Part shown: positions 6,262 to 7,477 of the stretch, one piece after another | Position numbering within the stretch: position 1 is the first letter of the stretch | Layout of the letters: every line of letters starts with the position of its first letter | NCBI GenBank assembly: GCA_030754475.1 | Contig: JASMAE010000198.1 | Span: 1-7,477 of the forward strand | DNA from: Rhodospirillales bacterium | GTDB lineage: Bacteria; Pseudomonadota; Alphaproteobacteria; Rhodospirillales; JASLLV01 | Reading direction: 5' to 3' | DNA length: 7,477 bases | Made by a program: the position numbers and the translations under genes | The notes under the pieces: model-generated | Database searches by the model: none | What the model was told of the DNA's origin: nothing | The model's input: the letters and a program-made list of their open reading frames with translations, nothing else

Positions 6262-6340
6262 GGCCGGCAGGCCCGTGCCATTTCCTTTAAGACAAAGACA
6301 TCCAGAAGATCGGCGGACCAATCAGCGAAGGCAGACCATC

Positions 6341-7477
6341 ATGAACGAGGCCTTCTTGGAGCACCTCAGCAAGGAGATCCGGATCCTGGAAGATGAGTCG
6401 CTCTACAAACGCGAGCGCATCATCACCTCGCCCCAGGACGCGGCCATCACCATCGAGTCTGGAGCCGGAGACCGCGAGGTCCTCAACCTGTGCGCCAACA
6501 ATTACTTGGGACTTGACAGCGACCCCCGTCTCGTCGAGGCGGCGAAGGCGGCGCTTGAGCGCTACGGCTACGGAATGTCGTCGGTGCGCTTCATTTGCGG
6601 GACCCTCGACGTGCATAAGGCCTTGGAACGTCGGCTCGGCGATTTCCTCGGCATGGAGGATGCAATCCTCTACTCCTCGTGCTTCGATGCCAACACCGGG
6701 CTCTTCGAGACCTTGTTGGACGAGCGTGACGCGATCATCAGCGACGCGTTGAACCACGCCTCGATCATCGATGGCGTGCGGCTGTGCAAGGCCGAGCGCC
6801 GGCGATACGCCAACAACGACATGACCGAACTCAAGCGCCAGCTCGAAGAGACCCGGGACCGCCGGTTCCGGATGGTCGCCACCGACGGGGTCTTCTCCAT
6901 GGACGGCACCGTGGCCAACCTCGAGGCAATCTGCGAGCTTGCGGAACGCCACCAAGCCTTGGTCATGGTCGATGATTCCCATGCCGTCGGCTTCATGGGC
7001 CCGGGCGGTCGAGGCAGCCCCGCCCACTGCGGCGTGGAAGGACGCGTCGACATCCTCACCGGTACCCTGGGCAAGGCCTTGGGCGGCGCCTCCGGAGGTT
7101 ACACCGCAGCCCGCACCGAGATCGTCGAATGGCTGCGCCAGCGCTCGCGGCCGTACCTTTTCTCCAACACTCTGGCACCGGTCGTCTCGGCAACGTCCCT
7201 GGCCGTGCTCGACCTCCTCGAGGCCGGTGACGACTTGCGGGACCGATTGGCCGAAAATAGCCGCTATTTCCGTGACCGCTTGGAGAACCTCGGTTTCAAC
7301 GTCGTACCCGGCGAGCATCCCATCATCCCGGTGATGCTGGGCGAGGCGGGGCTCGCCCGCGACATGGCCGACAAGCTGCTCGACGAGGGCGTCTACGTCG
7401 TCGGCTTCTCGTTCCCGGTGGTGCCCCGGGGACAGGCACGCATCCGAGTCCAGTTGTCGGCCGCCCATTCTGCCGAC
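6341..7477 (+). CDS. kbl: Glycine C-acetyltransferase (2-amino-3-ketobutyrate CoA ligase), 3' partial
   Basis: The frame runs from the ATG at 6341 to the window end without a stop, giving 379 codons; the family is about 395-398 residues, so roughly the last 20 are missing. It is a PLP-dependent alpha-oxoamine synthase of fold type I. Visible are the N-terminal [13 protein letters not shown] (50-62), [22 protein letters not shown] (75-96), [14 protein letters not shown] (135-148), the PLP-binding [16 protein letters not shown] (210-225), and the Schiff-base lysine in [16 protein letters not shown] (Lys245), then [10 protein letters not shown]. It converts 2-amino-3-ketobutyrate and CoA to glycine and acetyl-CoA, the step after Tdh. 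A GAAGG Shine-Dalgarno (6327-6331) lies nine bases upstream of the ATG. In many bacteria kbl and tdh are one operon; here they are divergent, with ridA between. Codon usage is like its neighbours. A 393-residue antisense frame over the same bases is a shadow. Confidence 0.97.
   Translation, partial: MNEAFLEHLSKEIRILEDESLYKRERIITSPQDAAITIESGAGDREVLNLCANNYLGLDSDPRLVEAAKAALERYGYGMSSVRFICGTLDVHKALERRLGDFLGMEDAILYSSCFDANTGLFETLLDERDAIISDALNHASIIDGVRLCKAERRRYANNDMTELKRQLEETRDRRFRMVATDGVFSMDGTVANLEAICELAERHQALVMVDDSHAVGFMGPGGRGSPAHCGVEGRVDILTGTLGKALGGASGGYTAARTEIVEWLRQRSRPYLFSNTLAPVVSATSLAVLDLLEAGDDLRDRLAENSRYFRDRLENLGFNVVPGEHPIIPVMLGEAGLARDMADKLLDEGVYVVGFSFPVVPRGQARIRVQLSAAHSAD

Larger units (their letters stand above)
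5730..6340. other. 611-bp divergent intergenic region between ridA-tdh and kbl
   Basis: No convincing gene is present. Several short frames are open on both strands (for example 5908-6111 and 5964-6182 on the minus strand), but none has a ribosome binding site or recognisable domain. The region must hold the promoters for both divergent units. It contains GATCACA twice at 18-bp spacing (5821-5827 and 5839-5845), a CGTCCCC-G-GGGGACG palindrome (5847-5861), CAAGCGCGCTTG (6182-6193) overlapping TTGATCAA (6191-6198), and GGTGAGTC-C-GACTCACC (6245-6261). I searched for glycine-riboswitch features (CCGAAGGGGCAA-like core and CTCAGGC) and did not find a convincing match. Confidence 0.5.

Noticed and set aside
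6204..6290. 28-codon plus-strand leader ORF (ATG at 6204, TAA at 6288) ahead of kbl
   Set aside because: It has no Shine-Dalgarno and no run of threonine or glycine codons as expected for an attenuator peptide.
6287..7468. 393-residue open frame on the minus strand
   Set aside because: It lies wholly antisense to kbl, which has clear catalytic motifs. The frame has no recognisable domain, and its openness follows from GC-rich codon bias.

Overview
The window is GC-rich, gene-dense bacterial DNA. The coding style and the protein families (a SixA-type phosphatase with the RHAKSSW motif, an NnrS protein, a YoaB-like RidA, and Tdh/Kbl) point to a proteobacterium, most likely an alphaproteobacterium. 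That placement is inference from family resemblance; no rRNA or other phylogenetic marker is present.

Left part (1-2188). A plus-strand reading frame enters from the left edge and ends at 741. Its first ~60 codons look like the tail of a NUDIX hydrolase and the rest is a SixA-like histidine phosphatase, so it is probably a two-domain protein cut by the window edge. Converging on it from the minus strand is a polytopic NnrS family protein (nitric oxide stress tolerance). The 233 bp upstream of nnrS are rich in inverted repeats, including a perfect TTGCGC-CATT-GCGCAA.

Middle (2189-4237). The main discovery is a minus-strand peroxiredoxin-like gene (2189-2662) interrupted in frame by one TGA exactly where the family has its catalytic cysteine (GHW-TGA-GFC). 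The reading frame continues unchanged to a normal C-terminus, there is a strong AAGGAG ribosome binding site, and a GC-rich hairpin with a loop starting GU follows the TGA directly. I read this as a selenocysteine protein with a UxxC redox motif and a bacterial SECIS element. A standard gene caller would report only a truncated 106-residue fragment. Upstream of it lies a DapA-superfamily lyase/aldolase with the Schiff-base lysine and catalytic tyrosine, but a substrate-pocket motif unlike true dihydrodipicolinate synthase.

Right part (4238-7477). This is a threonine catabolism locus. On the minus strand, a RidA-family protein (5364-5729) is followed by L-threonine 3-dehydrogenase tdh (4238-5263). 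Transcribed divergently is kbl, glycine C-acetyltransferase (6341 to the window end, lacking roughly the last 20 residues). Tdh oxidises threonine to 2-amino-3-ketobutyrate, and Kbl cleaves that with CoA to glycine and acetyl-CoA. RidA could clear reactive imine/enamine by-products (inference). The 611-bp divergent intergenic region has several palindromes and no convincing gene. The kbl frame reaches the right edge without a stop, and a long antisense frame opposite it is a shadow.
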